Below are positions 41,946 to 50,572 of a stretch of 64,000 nt of DNA, in pieces. This stretch comes from Chitinophagaceae bacterium. GTDB lineage: Bacteria; Bacteroidota; Bacteroidia; Chitinophagales; Chitinophagaceae. Under the pieces are notes generated by a model. The model did not search any database and had not been told where the DNA came from. It saw only the letters and a list, made by a program, of their open reading frames with translations. Positions within the stretch are counted from its first letter, which is position 1. Each line of letters begins with the position of its first letter. The translations under genes were made by a program, and so were the position numbers. The stretch is taken from the NCBI GenBank assembly GCA_019752045.1, contig JAIEMP010000013.1, forward strand, positions 59,992-123,991, read 5' to 3'.

Positions 41946-43766
41946 ATGTATATGAAATATTTAATAGGAACGCTTTTGTTGTTTATGCTTCAATTATGTA
42001 ATTCTGCTTTTTCGCAAAATCACAACGATGCATACGAAAATTCATACCTCGGCTGGATAAAAATGTTCAATCCAAATGAACCGGAGAAACCTTATAAACA
42101 AGACCACTATACTTATTCAGCAAAGCAAATGGCTATCAGTCGAACGATTATTGGATGGGTACAGCAAAGCTATACACCAAAAGGGGCTATTGGGCAGGCG
42201 TTAAAATTAGTAAACGAAAAAATGCACGAGTACAATCAGGATAAAAAAGCACTGCCACAAATGTATGGCGCTGCTACAAGAACATTTATTGAATTGAAAA
42301 AAAATCAAAAAGGACAATGGACACCTGCAACCAATACCGGTTGGTATATGGATATTGCTGTAAATGGCCCAATTGGCGATAAGTCGTATGCCATTACTTC
42401 ACCTGATAACTATTTTTTTTATATCCCCGGTGAAAAAGGGTTGAATGAAGATGAACAAAGAGTAGCAAACATGCGGGGCTTTAGTACACACCCAACGTTT
42501 AAAAAATATATTAGCTGGTACCAGCCAAAAGGTATAAAACCCATTTTGCAATATGTAGTGCTGCTTTGCAAAGACAATGTAAAACCTTACCTGCCTGTAA
42601 CCAAAGGAGAATATTTAGCGGAGCTTGAAAAAGCGATTGGCCGGGATGCTGCAGAAAGAATTAAAAAAGGAAACAATCCTGCTTCTGTAAATGAACAAAT
42701 GGCAAAAAGAAAAGCTGCATTGAACCGTTTAAAAGAAAAATACAAAAATCGGTTAAACGAACCGGCCAAAGTAAAAGAACAGCCTGACCTATATTTAGAA
42801 TATGAAAGTGATACGGACATATTTGAAGACAACGGTTATTCTTCCAGGTATACCGTTTACAAATACGATCCTGCTAAACTTGCTTTAACAAAATCGGATC
42901 AACCGCAATGGATTGTTATTGCATGGGATGCGGCAGGTATAGCCAATGGCGATGAGGCAGGTGCACATCTGCACCAATCAATGCTGGATAATATGAATTA
43001 CGATTACATCTACAATTATTTCTTTTATCCGGAAAAAGTAAAAGGTATTGCCTATAAACCACTGAAGTCGTCAATCGAGGAAGAAAAAAACAGTACAAAT
43101 CAAACATCAGCTGTTTCAAAAAAGAATGCAGCCGATGCTGCTGTTTTTTTCTTTGAAGATTTCTCGCTGAACGCAGCAGGACAAAAACCTATTGGCTGGA
43201 AATCAGAATTAGACCTTGATGGAAAATATGCAACTGTTACTACACTGCCGGGCAAAGACGAAAAGTGGTTAGAGATAAAAGGACAGAACAAAGTGATCCC
43301 ACTTAATCTTAAAAAACCATTGCCACAAGATTTTGAATTGAGTTTTGATTTGGCAGTGCCAAAAAATATTCCCTGGGGTGCAAAAGCGTTTGTACTCTAT
43401 CTGGGAACAGCAAAAAACTATGTGGAGAACGGGCCATGTATTAATCTGCGGATAAAGGCCGGTTTTTCAGGTAGGCCGGGCGAAACATTCATTGAATGTA
43501 AATTCGGAAGCAGCTATCCTGTAAATGTAAAACCCTATTACGATGCAACAGGTTTTTCTAATGATAAAGAAATCAATAAGATTACGATCACACTTAAGAA
43601 AAAAGGAGAATCGTTAGAATACTTTATTGATCAAAATAAAATTGCAGAAATAGTGAAAGCTGTTCCACCAGGCACATTATTTAACTGGCTGCAATTATCT
43701 CACCTGAGAAGTGATGGCGATAACCAGAAATATTACCTCAGCAATTTTAAAATTACAAAGCTGTAA
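41946..43766 (+). CDS. Exported protein with C-terminal concanavalin-like domain, function unknown
   Basis: A 606-residue protein with a signal peptide (MYMKYLIGTLLLFMLQLCNSAFSQ; the second ATG at 41952 is an equally possible start). The N-terminal two thirds (about residues 25-380) match no family I know; they contain YENSYLGWIKMFNPNEP and a Lys-rich helical part around residue 240. Residues about 400-600 (FFFEDFSLNAAGQKPIGWKSE ... DGDNQKYYLSNFKI) have the strand pattern of a LamG/concanavalin-type or DUF1080-like beta-sandwich that often binds glycans. It lies 39 nt after the TPR/GEL gene and is probably cotranscribed with it. Confidence 0.75.
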   Translation: MYMKYLIGTLLLFMLQLCNSAFSQNHNDAYENSYLGWIKMFNPNEPEKPYKQDHYTYSAKQMAISRTIIGWVQQSYTPKGAIGQALKLVNEKMHEYNQDKKALPQMYGAATRTFIELKKNQKGQWTPATNTGWYMDIAVNGPIGDKSYAITSPDNYFFYIPGEKGLNEDEQRVANMRGFSTHPTFKKYISWYQPKGIKPILQYVVLLCKDNVKPYLPVTKGEYLAELEKAIGRDAAERIKKGNNPASVNEQMAKRKAALNRLKEKYKNRLNEPAKVKEQPDLYLEYESDTDIFEDNGYSSRYTVYKYDPAKLALTKSDQPQWIVIAWDAAGIANGDEAGAHLHQSMLDNMNYDYIYNYFFYPEKVKGIAYKPLKSSIEEEKNSTNQTSAVSKKNAADAAVFFFEDFSLNAAGQKPIGWKSELDLDGKYATVTTLPGKDEKWLEIKGQNKVIPLNLKKPLPQDFELSFDLAVPKNIPWGAKAFVLYLGTAKNYVENGPCINLRIKAGFSGRPGETFIECKFGSSYPVNVKPYYDATGFSNDKEINKITITLKKKGESLEYFIDQNKIAEIVKAVPPGTLFNWLQLSHLRSDGDNQKYYLSNFKITKL

Positions 43767-43814
43767 ATCCCTTTTTTAAGGGATGCCAAAAAACATCATC
43801 TTAAAATAGTTTTG
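43767..43814 (+). promoter_or_regulatory. Regulon motif site 4 plus -7 element
   Basis: ATCCCTTTTTTAAGGGAT at 43767-43784 is a perfect palindrome apart from its T4 centre, and starts directly after the stop codon of the preceding gene. After 22 nt comes TAGTTTTG at 43807-43814, an exact TAnnTTTG. The downstream ATG is at 43830, so the leader would be only about 10 nt. No -33 TTTG box is visible. Confidence 0.65.
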
Positions 43815-43829
43815 ACTAAAACAATAACT

Positions 43830-44903
43830 ATGCTTTTAAATATTTCTCCGCTCAAAAATCATATTGCAGTTTTTATTGCAATGATTATCCTTACCGGAAG
43901 CCTGAAGGCGCAACAGGAAACGTATGATATTGTTACTTATACTCCACCGGCAGGCTATGTAAAAGAAGAGAAAGAATCATGCATCATCTATAAATTCACG
44001 AATAAGAAAGATAAATCCTGGTGCCAGATAGCGATTTACAAAAACACGAAAAGCGAAGGCAGCATTGAAAAAGATTTTGATATTGAGTGGAAAGAAATTA
44101 TTGCAGATCCATTGAAGGTTAAAGAGAAACCGCAAAAAGAAGCAGTAACAGAAGCAGATGGCTGGAAAATTATGAGTGGTTCTGCTAAATGGACATACAA
44201 AAATACACCCGTTGCCACTATACTCACCACCTGCAGTGGACATGATGCCCGTATTAGTTTTCTGGTGAACGCTACTGCCAGCCGTTACTTAGATGATTTT
44301 GATAAATTAATTGCATCTATTGATTTATTAAAGCCTGGTAAAGAACCTTCAAATACGACAACTAATAATAACACGAATTCAGATCCTACTACAACAACCA
44401 CAAATACAACTGCTGCAATTGAAGGTACATGGATAAAATCAGGAAGTGTAAACCCCACTTATGGCGATCCTGTATCATGGGGATCGGGTGGTTACACAAA
44501 AGATCAATATGTTTTTTATACAAATGGTACTTACGAATTTTATTCTAAGTCTTTTGGGTATTCAGTTACCCATTTAATTCTCGCAAAAGAAACCGGTACA
44601 GTCAGTATCAACGGGAATCAACTCCTCCTCACGCCAAAAACAAGCGTGGTAGAAAGCTGGAGTAAAAGAAATAATGCAGATAGCTGGGGTAGTCTTGTTT
44701 CATCCGAAAAAAGAAAACTTGAAACGGTTACCTATACTTTCACCAAACATTATTTCAGCGGCATACAGCAATGGAATCTGGTATTGCAAGCTTCAAGACC
44801 TACGGAGCGTGATGGGAGTTTCAGTACCCTCACACTTTTTCCAAATGCATATTACTATGCTCCTGCATCGAATAATAATACAGCAATTGATTTACCAAGG
44901 TAA
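43830..44903 (+). CDS. Exported protein of unknown function with Thr/Asn-rich linker
   Basis: A 357-residue protein. I chose the ATG at 43830 (MLLNISPLKNHIAVFIAMIILTGSLKAQ), a signal peptide. The N-terminal domain (about residues 30-165; YDIVTYTPPAGYVKEEKESCIIYKF) resembles modules seen in other Bacteroidota exported proteins. A low-complexity linker of Thr and Asn (about 170-195) leads to a second, lipocalin-like beta domain (GTWIKSGSVNPTYGDPVSWGSGGY ... DQYVFYTNGTYEF). Its own copy of the regulon motif (site 4) lies 46 nt upstream, inside the run of three exported-protein genes. No enzymatic motif is visible. Confidence 0.75.
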   Translation: MLLNISPLKNHIAVFIAMIILTGSLKAQQETYDIVTYTPPAGYVKEEKESCIIYKFTNKKDKSWCQIAIYKNTKSEGSIEKDFDIEWKEIIADPLKVKEKPQKEAVTEADGWKIMSGSAKWTYKNTPVATILTTCSGHDARISFLVNATASRYLDDFDKLIASIDLLKPGKEPSNTTTNNNTNSDPTTTTTNTTAAIEGTWIKSGSVNPTYGDPVSWGSGGYTKDQYVFYTNGTYEFYSKSFGYSVTHLILAKETGTVSINGNQLLLTPKTSVVESWSKRNNADSWGSLVSSEKRKLETVTYTFTKHYFSGIQQWNLVLQASRPTERDGSFSTLTLFPNAYYYAPASNNNTAIDLPR

Positions 44904-44977
44904 AGAACACTTTGCTACTATTACTTCCTGATATCTGTAAATCTGCCGTATTTTAAAGCGGTCGCATTTTGGTTAAT

Positions 44978-45006
44978 AACAGTGGTGATTCTTCACCGCT
45001 GTTTTT
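44978..45006 (+). terminator. Terminator after the exported-protein cluster
   Basis: AACAGTGGTGA / TCACCGCTGTT (one G-U pair), four-base loop, then a T-run. It closes the regulated cluster before the pyrophosphatase gene. Confidence 0.85.
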
Positions 45007-45062
45007 ATTGTATCTGCTCAATAAAAACTCATTAACTTCGGCTACCAAATTATTATCTGTTT

Positions 45063-45605
45063 ATGATAACAGTCCTTCATCCCTGGCATGGTGCACATTA
45101 TGGCACTGCAGCGCCTGCACGTGTTAATGGTTTAATTGAAATTTCACAAGGCAGCCGCAGCAAATATGAAATTGATAAAGAAACGGGGCTGTTACGTTTA
45201 GACCGTGTGATCTATTCTTCTTTTATTTACCCGGTAAACTACGGATTTATTCCGCAAACATTAGGACAGGATGGTGATCCGTTGGATATTCTGGTCATCT
45301 GTTCACAAGCCATTCAGCCATTGTGTTTGGTAGAAGCAACGGTGATTGGTAATATGCAAATGATTGATCAAGGCGAAAGGGATGATAAGATCATTGCTGT
45401 TGCCACAAAAGACCCCATGGTGAATCACATTACAGATGTGAATGAACTGCCCAATCACTTTTTCAGTGAGCTGAAACAATATTTTGAGCAATACAAAGTA
45501 TTAGAAAATAAAGTGGTGGAAATTGATAACTTCCAAAGCAAAGCAGAAGCATACAAAGTAATAGAAGAAGCCATTACCTATTACAAAGACACGTACAATA
45601 AATAA
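45063..45605 (+). CDS. ppa: Soluble inorganic pyrophosphatase (family I)
   Basis: A cytoplasmic metal-dependent enzyme that splits pyrophosphate to phosphate and so drives biosynthetic reactions. Family motifs are SKYEIDKETGLLRLDRVIYSS (about residues 36-56; shared active-site Lys, Glu and Arg), YPVNYGFIPQT (about 60-70) and the metal-binding GDPLDILVI (about 75-83). Then come DDKIIAVATKDP (about 105-116) and an H-x-x-x-F-F-x-x-Y-K-like element (PNHFFSELKQYFEQYK). The length of 180 residues is normal. The TauE-like gene follows after 41 nt and may be cotranscribed. Confidence 0.95.
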   Translation: MITVLHPWHGAHYGTAAPARVNGLIEISQGSRSKYEIDKETGLLRLDRVIYSSFIYPVNYGFIPQTLGQDGDPLDILVICSQAIQPLCLVEATVIGNMQMIDQGERDDKIIAVATKDPMVNHITDVNELPNHFFSELKQYFEQYKVLENKVVEIDNFQSKAEAYKVIEEAITYYKDTYNK

Positions 45606-45646
45606 CAAGCTTTTTAAGCCAGCGTCTTTACATTCGTTTACACATC

Positions 45647-46063
45647 ATGCAAACAAAAAAAATGGATACAAATCTGATCATTGCCGTTTTGATCGTTGGC
45701 CTTGCTGCAGGTATACTCGGCGGCATGGTTGGTGTTGGCGGAGGGCTAATTGTTGTACCTGCACTGGTATACTTTTTGGGATTCAGTCAGCACTCTGCGC
45801 AAGGCACTTCACTTGGCTTGTTGGTATTACCGGTTGCCATTTTAGGTATGATGAATTATTACAAAGCCGGTCATGTTGATTTTAAAGTGGTTGGTTTGCT
45901 TGCTGCTGGGTTTGTTGTGGGCAGTTACTTCGGCAGCAAATGGAGTTTAAGTTTGCCACAGGACACTGTAAAAAAAATATTCGCTGTTCTTTTATTTTAT
46001 ACCGCATTTAAAATGATTGGTTGGGAGAAGGCTGTAGTGAATTGGATTAAAGGATTGATATAA
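45647..46063 (+). CDS. Half-size TauE/SafE family (TSUP) membrane protein
   Basis: A 138-residue membrane protein with four hydrophobic helices. The first carries the TSUP signature GxxGGxxGxGGGxxxVPxL, seen here as GGMVGVGGGLIVVPALVYF (about residues 25-44), and GTSLGLLVLPVAILGMMNYY follows. Full-length family members have two such halves (about 250 residues); this gene holds only one, so it would have to work as a homodimer. Half-size forms are known in the family. Members export sulfite, sulfoacetate or other small anions; the substrate here is unknown. The second Met (codon 6) is an alternative start. Confidence 0.82.
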   Translation: MQTKKMDTNLIIAVLIVGLAAGILGGMVGVGGGLIVVPALVYFLGFSQHSAQGTSLGLLVLPVAILGMMNYYKAGHVDFKVVGLLAAGFVVGSYFGSKWSLSLPQDTVKKIFAVLLFYTAFKMIGWEKAVVNWIKGLI

Positions 46064-46130
46064 TAAATAGAAACACTGATAACACAGATTGGACTTGATA
46101 AACGCAGATACTACATTTTGTGAATATACT

Positions 46131-46895
46131 TTACACTCTTTTTATCACCCGTAACCGATGTGTCCGTTCGCCACTTTCCATGTGGATGATACCTGCTCCG
46201 TCAATTTTATCAATACGAACTTTACCTGCTGCATGTATAATTTCATGATCGTTCAACAACAAACCAACATGAATAATTTTTCCATCTTCGTTATCAAAAA
46301 AAGCCAGATCGCCGCAACGGGCTTCCTGTAAAAAACCAAGATCCTCTCCCACCATTGATTGATTGGCTGCATCTCTCGGTAATTGCTTTCCAAAAAAACG
46401 CATCAGCAATTGTACAAATCCGCTGCAGTCAATTCCAAACACAGAGCGGCCACCCCATAGATAAGCTGTATTTAAAAACATGAAAGCTACCTGTCGTATA
46501 CTTTCTTCATCAAACACATAAGCACCTTCCATCACCAGTTTGCTGCTGCTTCTGATGCGGTAATCACCCCACAATGCTTCACCGTTTTGCATTGCCGGCA
46601 TGGCACTGCCAAATGGCACATGCATGGGCAGTTCGTTCACCAGCATCACACCACTCCATGTATTAACCAACGGCACCTGATCCTGCGATGCAATTTCTTT
46701 ACTTACCTCTACAAGTTGATTTAGTAAACAGTAGCCGGTGTATCCGTCATAAATACATAACACCTCCACCCAATCTTCATGACGGGCAATTAATTCTACA
46801 GCTTCACCAAATAACAATTGAGAGCTGATCTCTGCTTCGTGTCTGGCTTCTTTACGGAGAGAACATACAGGTACAATGCATAAGGCGGTCATCAT
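46131..46895 (-). CDS. NlpC/P60 family cell-wall peptidase with N-terminal SH3-like domains
   Basis: A 254-residue protein. The N-terminal part (about residues 1-115) contains bacterial SH3-like stretches (EISSQLLFGEAVELIARHEDWVEVLCIYDGYTGYC-type pattern, about 18-55). The C-terminal C40 peptidase domain has the catalytic Cys in FGIDCSGFVQLLMRF (about residue 151), the His in GKIIHVGLLLND (about 208) and a second polar residue in HEIIHAAGKV. Such enzymes cleave D-Glu-to-diamino-acid bonds in peptidoglycan peptides, often in recycling. No obvious signal peptide is present; the N-terminus MMTALCIVPVCSLRKE is short. It is transcribed alone, divergent from the sigma factor gene. Confidence 0.88.
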   Translation of the reverse strand: MMTALCIVPVCSLRKEARHEAEISSQLLFGEAVELIARHEDWVEVLCIYDGYTGYCLLNQLVEVSKEIASQDQVPLVNTWSGVMLVNELPMHVPFGSAMPAMQNGEALWGDYRIRSSSKLVMEGAYVFDEESIRQVAFMFLNTAYLWGGRSVFGIDCSGFVQLLMRFFGKQLPRDAANQSMVGEDLGFLQEARCGDLAFFDNEDGKIIHVGLLLNDHEIIHAAGKVRIDKIDGAGIIHMESGERTHRLRVIKRV

Positions 46896-46984
46896 ACAGG
46901 TTTCATTTTTATGAATATATGGAATTTAAACGTCCTGTGCATCTAATGTGTAAAATAACTAACTTGTTTGTATAAACTGCATGC

Positions 46985-47554
46985 GTGAGCTCCTCACAGT
47001 CTACCATACCCGATAACGAATTACTCCAGCACTATTATAATGATGGGAACAGCAAATGGCTGGGTATTTTGCTGCAACGCTATACCCTGCTGCTGTTTGG
47101 TGTATGCATGAAATATTTAAAGAACGAAGAGGAAGCCAAAGATGCCGTGCAGCAAGTGTTTGAAAAAAGTATTCAGGAACTCGGTAAGTATAAAGTAGAT
47201 TATTTTAAAAGCTGGATTTACATGGTGGCCAAAAACCACTGCCTCATGAAACTGAGAGATAAAGGAAAAATACCCAAAGAAATTACTGAACGGATGATGG
47301 CTACACCAGCAGAAGAGCCTGACTATGCAGATCATTTGCAGAAAGATGAGCTGTTAACTTTACTTGAACATGCATTACCGGGACTGATTCCTGAACAACG
47401 TCTTTGCATTGAAGAATTTTATCTGTACAAAAAAAGTTATCAGGAAATTTCCGGACAAACAGGCTTTACACTGATGCAGGTGAAAAGTTATATTCAAAAC
47501 GGAAAGCGTAACTTGAGAATGGTTTTGCTTAAACAACTGAACAATGAGCGATAA
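46985..47554 (+). CDS. ECF-type RNA polymerase sigma factor, GTG start
   Basis: A 189-residue sigma factor. Region 2 is at about residues 25-90 (LFGVCMKYLKNEEEAKDAVQQVFEKSIQEL, then YFKSWIYMVAKNHCLMKLRDK), and region 4 is at about 130-180 (LIPEQRLCIEEFYLYKKSYQEISGQTGF with helix-turn-helix, then VKSYIQNGKRNL). The start appears to be GTG at 46985 (MSSSQSTIPDNELL); an ATG at 46981 is out of frame. Its last 11 nt overlap the next gene, which encodes a small membrane protein in the position of an anti-sigma factor. The pair probably controls an envelope-related regulon that may include the TonB-dependent receptor downstream. Confidence 0.9.
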   Translation: MSSSQSTIPDNELLQHYYNDGNSKWLGILLQRYTLLLFGVCMKYLKNEEEAKDAVQQVFEKSIQELGKYKVDYFKSWIYMVAKNHCLMKLRDKGKIPKEITERMMATPAEEPDYADHLQKDELLTLLEHALPGLIPEQRLCIEEFYLYKKSYQEISGQTGFTLMQVKSYIQNGKRNLRMVLLKQLNNER

Positions 47555-47903
47555 GCTGCTCGACATATTAAAAGATCATCCCGATATCAGTGAACAGGAA
47601 ATGCTCGATTACCTGAATGGAAATCTTACGCCCGACCAACGGTATGAGATGGAAAAACGGCTGGCATCATCGGATATGATGAGCGATGCAGAAGAAGGTC
47701 TAAGTCAGGTAAAAAATAATGAACAGGTTAAAAAAGCGGTAGCCGATCTCAACAAACAACTGCACCTGCAGTTGCAGCAACAGCGCCGGAAAAGAAAACT
47801 ATTGAAAATGCCCAATCAGACATTGCTTATCGTCACCACGTTTTTGCTGCTGCTGTTAATCACTCTTGCATTTGTGATCATTTATAAAATACAGGTAAAA
47901 TAA
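47544..47903 (+). CDS. Small single-pass membrane protein, probable anti-sigma factor
   Basis: A 119-residue protein overlapping the end of the sigma factor gene by 11 nt. A cytoplasmic N-terminal part (DKLLDILKDHPDISEQEMLDYLNGNLTPDQRYEMEKRLASSD, about residues 3-45) has the charge pattern and the position of the helical sigma-binding segment in zinc-free anti-sigma proteins. A basic stretch (QQQRRKRKLLK) precedes one C-terminal membrane helix (about 95-115; LLIVTTFLLLLLITLAFVII). There is no periplasmic sensor domain, so signal input must come through the helix or other partners. The family is inferred from gene order and layout, not from a known signature. Confidence 0.75.
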   Translation: MSDKLLDILKDHPDISEQEMLDYLNGNLTPDQRYEMEKRLASSDMMSDAEEGLSQVKNNEQVKKAVADLNKQLHLQLQQQRRKRKLLKMPNQTLLIVTTFLLLLLITLAFVIIYKIQVK

Positions 47904-48066
47904 AACTGAGTTGTTGTTCGGTGCCCCCTCCTCTCCTGCTCCATTTCTGTTATGACCCGGATGCTTTATTGATTTTACTTTTTTATCCGGTCTTCCGAAC
48001 TTTCTGTTCAATCATCCGTTGTATAGCTAACTTAGAACAAACGATCACTAAGTTTAAACAAAGTAT

Positions 48067-50514
48067 ATGTTACGCCTTATCATCTTTTCAGCTTTTCTGT
48101 TTTCCTTTCTCCATTCAGGTGCACAAAGCACAGGCAGTATTACAGGTGCTATAGTAGATAAAGCCACTCAGCAGCCGGTTGAAGCAGCCAGTGTGCAGAT
48201 TGATGGTTTACAAAAAGGAGCCGTGAGCGACAGCCTGGGCAAATTTCGCATCAGCAATATTCCGGTAAAAACATACAACCTTGTTATAAGTAAAGTAGGA
48301 TACAAAACATTTACGTTGTTCAACATCGTTATCAACAGTGGCAATGAGAATACGTTCAGTATAGAACTGGAACAGGAAGCATCCAATCTTTCTGAAGTGG
48401 TAATAAAAGCAAATAAACGTACCGTAAGAGCTGCAACACTTGAAACACCTTTGAGTGTGCAACGCTTAACGTCTGAAGAAATTAAAAGTAACCCCGGTGG
48501 TAATTTCGACATCAGCAAAGTCATTCAAACATTACCGGGTGTTGGTGGCGGACAACAGGGAGGCAGTTTTAGAAATGACATTATTATACGTGGAGGTGCG
48601 CCGAATGAAAACGTATTTTATCTGGATGGTATTGAAGTGCCTGTCATCAATCACTTTCAAACACAGGGCAGCAGCGGTGGACCGCAAGGCATACTGAATG
48701 TCAGTTTTATTGAAGATGTAAAACTCAGCTCTTCTGCATTTGATGCAAGGTATGATAATGCACTGAGCTCCGTATTTCAGTTTAAACAAAAGAACGGTAA
48801 CCCCAACAGGTTTCAGGGAAACTTCAGATTGAGTGCAACTGAAGCAGCTTTAACAGTAGAAGGCCCGTTATCAAAAAATAAAAAAACAACTTTCCTTGCA
48901 TCCTTACGCCGTTCTTACTTACAATTATTATTTGAAACACTTGATCTGCCAATTCGCCCCAACTACTGGGATGCACAAACAAAAATCACCCATCAGATCA
49001 ATAAAAAAACAACCCTCACTTTTATTGGTATTGGAGCCATTGATGAATTCAGATTTGCAGCACCCAAAGAATCAACTCCCGAAAAATTATATACCATTAA
49101 TTCCAATGTACTGGTGAATCAATGGAACTATACAGCAGGTATTGCATTAAAAAGAACCATACCACGTGGTTTCTGGAATATTGCTTTAAGCCGTACTACT
49201 TTTCAAAACGATATTGAAAAATACGAAGACAATCAAAACCCAACCCCTGCAGGTAAATCTTTAGATGTAGTGAGTGGCGAAACAGAAACAAAACTGCGGA
49301 TGGATGTGAATACCAACCGAAACAACTGGAAAATATCGTACGGTGCATCTGCACAACTTGCAGAGTACAGTAACACAACATTTAACCGGCTGAGAAAAGA
49401 AATCAGAGATGGAAATGGTGCACTTGTACAACCTGCTGTTGAAATTAATTTCAACAGTCCGCTGAAACCGTTTGTAAGACTGGGTGCTTTTGTACAGGCA
49501 GGCAGGCGCTTTGCAGATAACCGCTTAGGCATCAGTGCAGGCATTCGTACTGACATGAATACATTTACGACAGATGGTATGAACGGCTTGCAAACATTAT
49601 CTCCACGTGTTTCATTCAGTTATGTACTGGCAGATAAGTGGACATGGAATTCATCTGCAGGTATGTATTATAAACTGGCACCTTATACCATTCTTGGGTT
49701 TGCAGATAACAATGGCAATCTTTTAAATAAAAATGCAAAGTACCTGCGCAGCAATCATTACACAACGGGGTTTGAGTTTTTACCAAATGATGGTTTACGA
49801 TTTACACTCGAAGGTTTTTATAAACAGTACAGCAATGTACCTGTCTCTCAACGTACCGGTATTTCCTTATCGAACCTGGGCACCGATTTTACATTGCTTG
49901 GTAACGAGGCGGTAAATACTAATGGAAAAGGAAAAGCCTACGGCATTGAATTCTTTGCACAAAAAAAACTCACTAAAAAATTCTTTGGCATATTGTCTTA
50001 CACATTTTACAGAAGCCTGTACAGCGGAGCAGATGAAAAAATGATTGCCAGCAGTTGGGATAATCAGCACCTGCTGAGTGTAACATGGGGTTATAAATTT
50101 GCACGCAACTGGGAGCTCGGTTTAAAATTCCGTTACCAGGGTGGTGCCCCTTACACGCCGTTTGATGAAAATCTTTCAAGAATAAATTATTTATCACAAG
50201 GTGTTGGTACACTCAATTATGCACAACTCAACAGCCTGCGTTTGCGTGGCTTTAACAGCAGCGATGTAAGGATTGATAAAAAATGGAATTTCAAAAAAAC
50301 TACTATTGATTTATTTCTGGATGTCAGCAATTGGTATGTGGCAAAAAATCCTGCAGTGCCTGAGTACACGTTTAAACGTAACGCCTCCAATACAGCTTTT
50401 GAAACAACAGATGGTATGCCTGTAAAAGCAGATGGCAGCAATGCGATTCCTTTTCGTGTAAAAAATGATGACCCGTTTGTAACTCCAACAATTGGATTAA
50501 TTATTGAGTTTTAA
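48067..50514 (+). CDS. TonB-dependent outer-membrane receptor
   Basis: An 815-residue outer-membrane protein with signal peptide MLRLIIFSAFLFSFLHSGAQ. It has an N-terminal carboxypeptidase-regulatory-like domain (about residues 22-105; GSITGAIVDKATQQPVEAASVQIDG), then a plug domain (about 118-235; DISKVIQTLPGVGGG, FRNDIIIRGGAPNENVFYLDGIEVP), and a beta-barrel to the end (final strand FVTPTIGLIIEF with terminal Phe). It has no SusD-like partner downstream, which argues against a polysaccharide utilization locus. It probably takes up a siderophore, vitamin or small peptide using the ExbB/ExbD/TonB motor. It lies 163 nt after the sigma/anti-sigma pair in the same direction. Confidence 0.92.
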   Translation: MLRLIIFSAFLFSFLHSGAQSTGSITGAIVDKATQQPVEAASVQIDGLQKGAVSDSLGKFRISNIPVKTYNLVISKVGYKTFTLFNIVINSGNENTFSIELEQEASNLSEVVIKANKRTVRAATLETPLSVQRLTSEEIKSNPGGNFDISKVIQTLPGVGGGQQGGSFRNDIIIRGGAPNENVFYLDGIEVPVINHFQTQGSSGGPQGILNVSFIEDVKLSSSAFDARYDNALSSVFQFKQKNGNPNRFQGNFRLSATEAALTVEGPLSKNKKTTFLASLRRSYLQLLFETLDLPIRPNYWDAQTKITHQINKKTTLTFIGIGAIDEFRFAAPKESTPEKLYTINSNVLVNQWNYTAGIALKRTIPRGFWNIALSRTTFQNDIEKYEDNQNPTPAGKSLDVVSGETETKLRMDVNTNRNNWKISYGASAQLAEYSNTTFNRLRKEIRDGNGALVQPAVEINFNSPLKPFVRLGAFVQAGRRFADNRLGISAGIRTDMNTFTTDGMNGLQTLSPRVSFSYVLADKWTWNSSAGMYYKLAPYTILGFADNNGNLLNKNAKYLRSNHYTTGFEFLPNDGLRFTLEGFYKQYSNVPVSQRTGISLSNLGTDFTLLGNEAVNTNGKGKAYGIEFFAQKKLTKKFFGILSYTFYRSLYSGADEKMIASSWDNQHLLSVTWGYKFARNWELGLKFRYQGGAPYTPFDENLSRINYLSQGVGTLNYAQLNSLRLRGFNSSDVRIDKKWNFKKTTIDLFLDVSNWYVAKNPAVPEYTFKRNASNTAFETTDGMPVKADGSNAIPFRVKNDDPFVTPTIGLIIEF

Positions 50515-50572
50515 AAATTACCGGCAAGCAGTCAATATCAAGCAACAATAATTTGCTGTTATCAGAATAGAA

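Noticed and set aside
47921..48154. A 77-codon frame before the TonB receptor gene
   Set aside because: It overlaps the receptor's signal peptide region in another frame and has no coding features.
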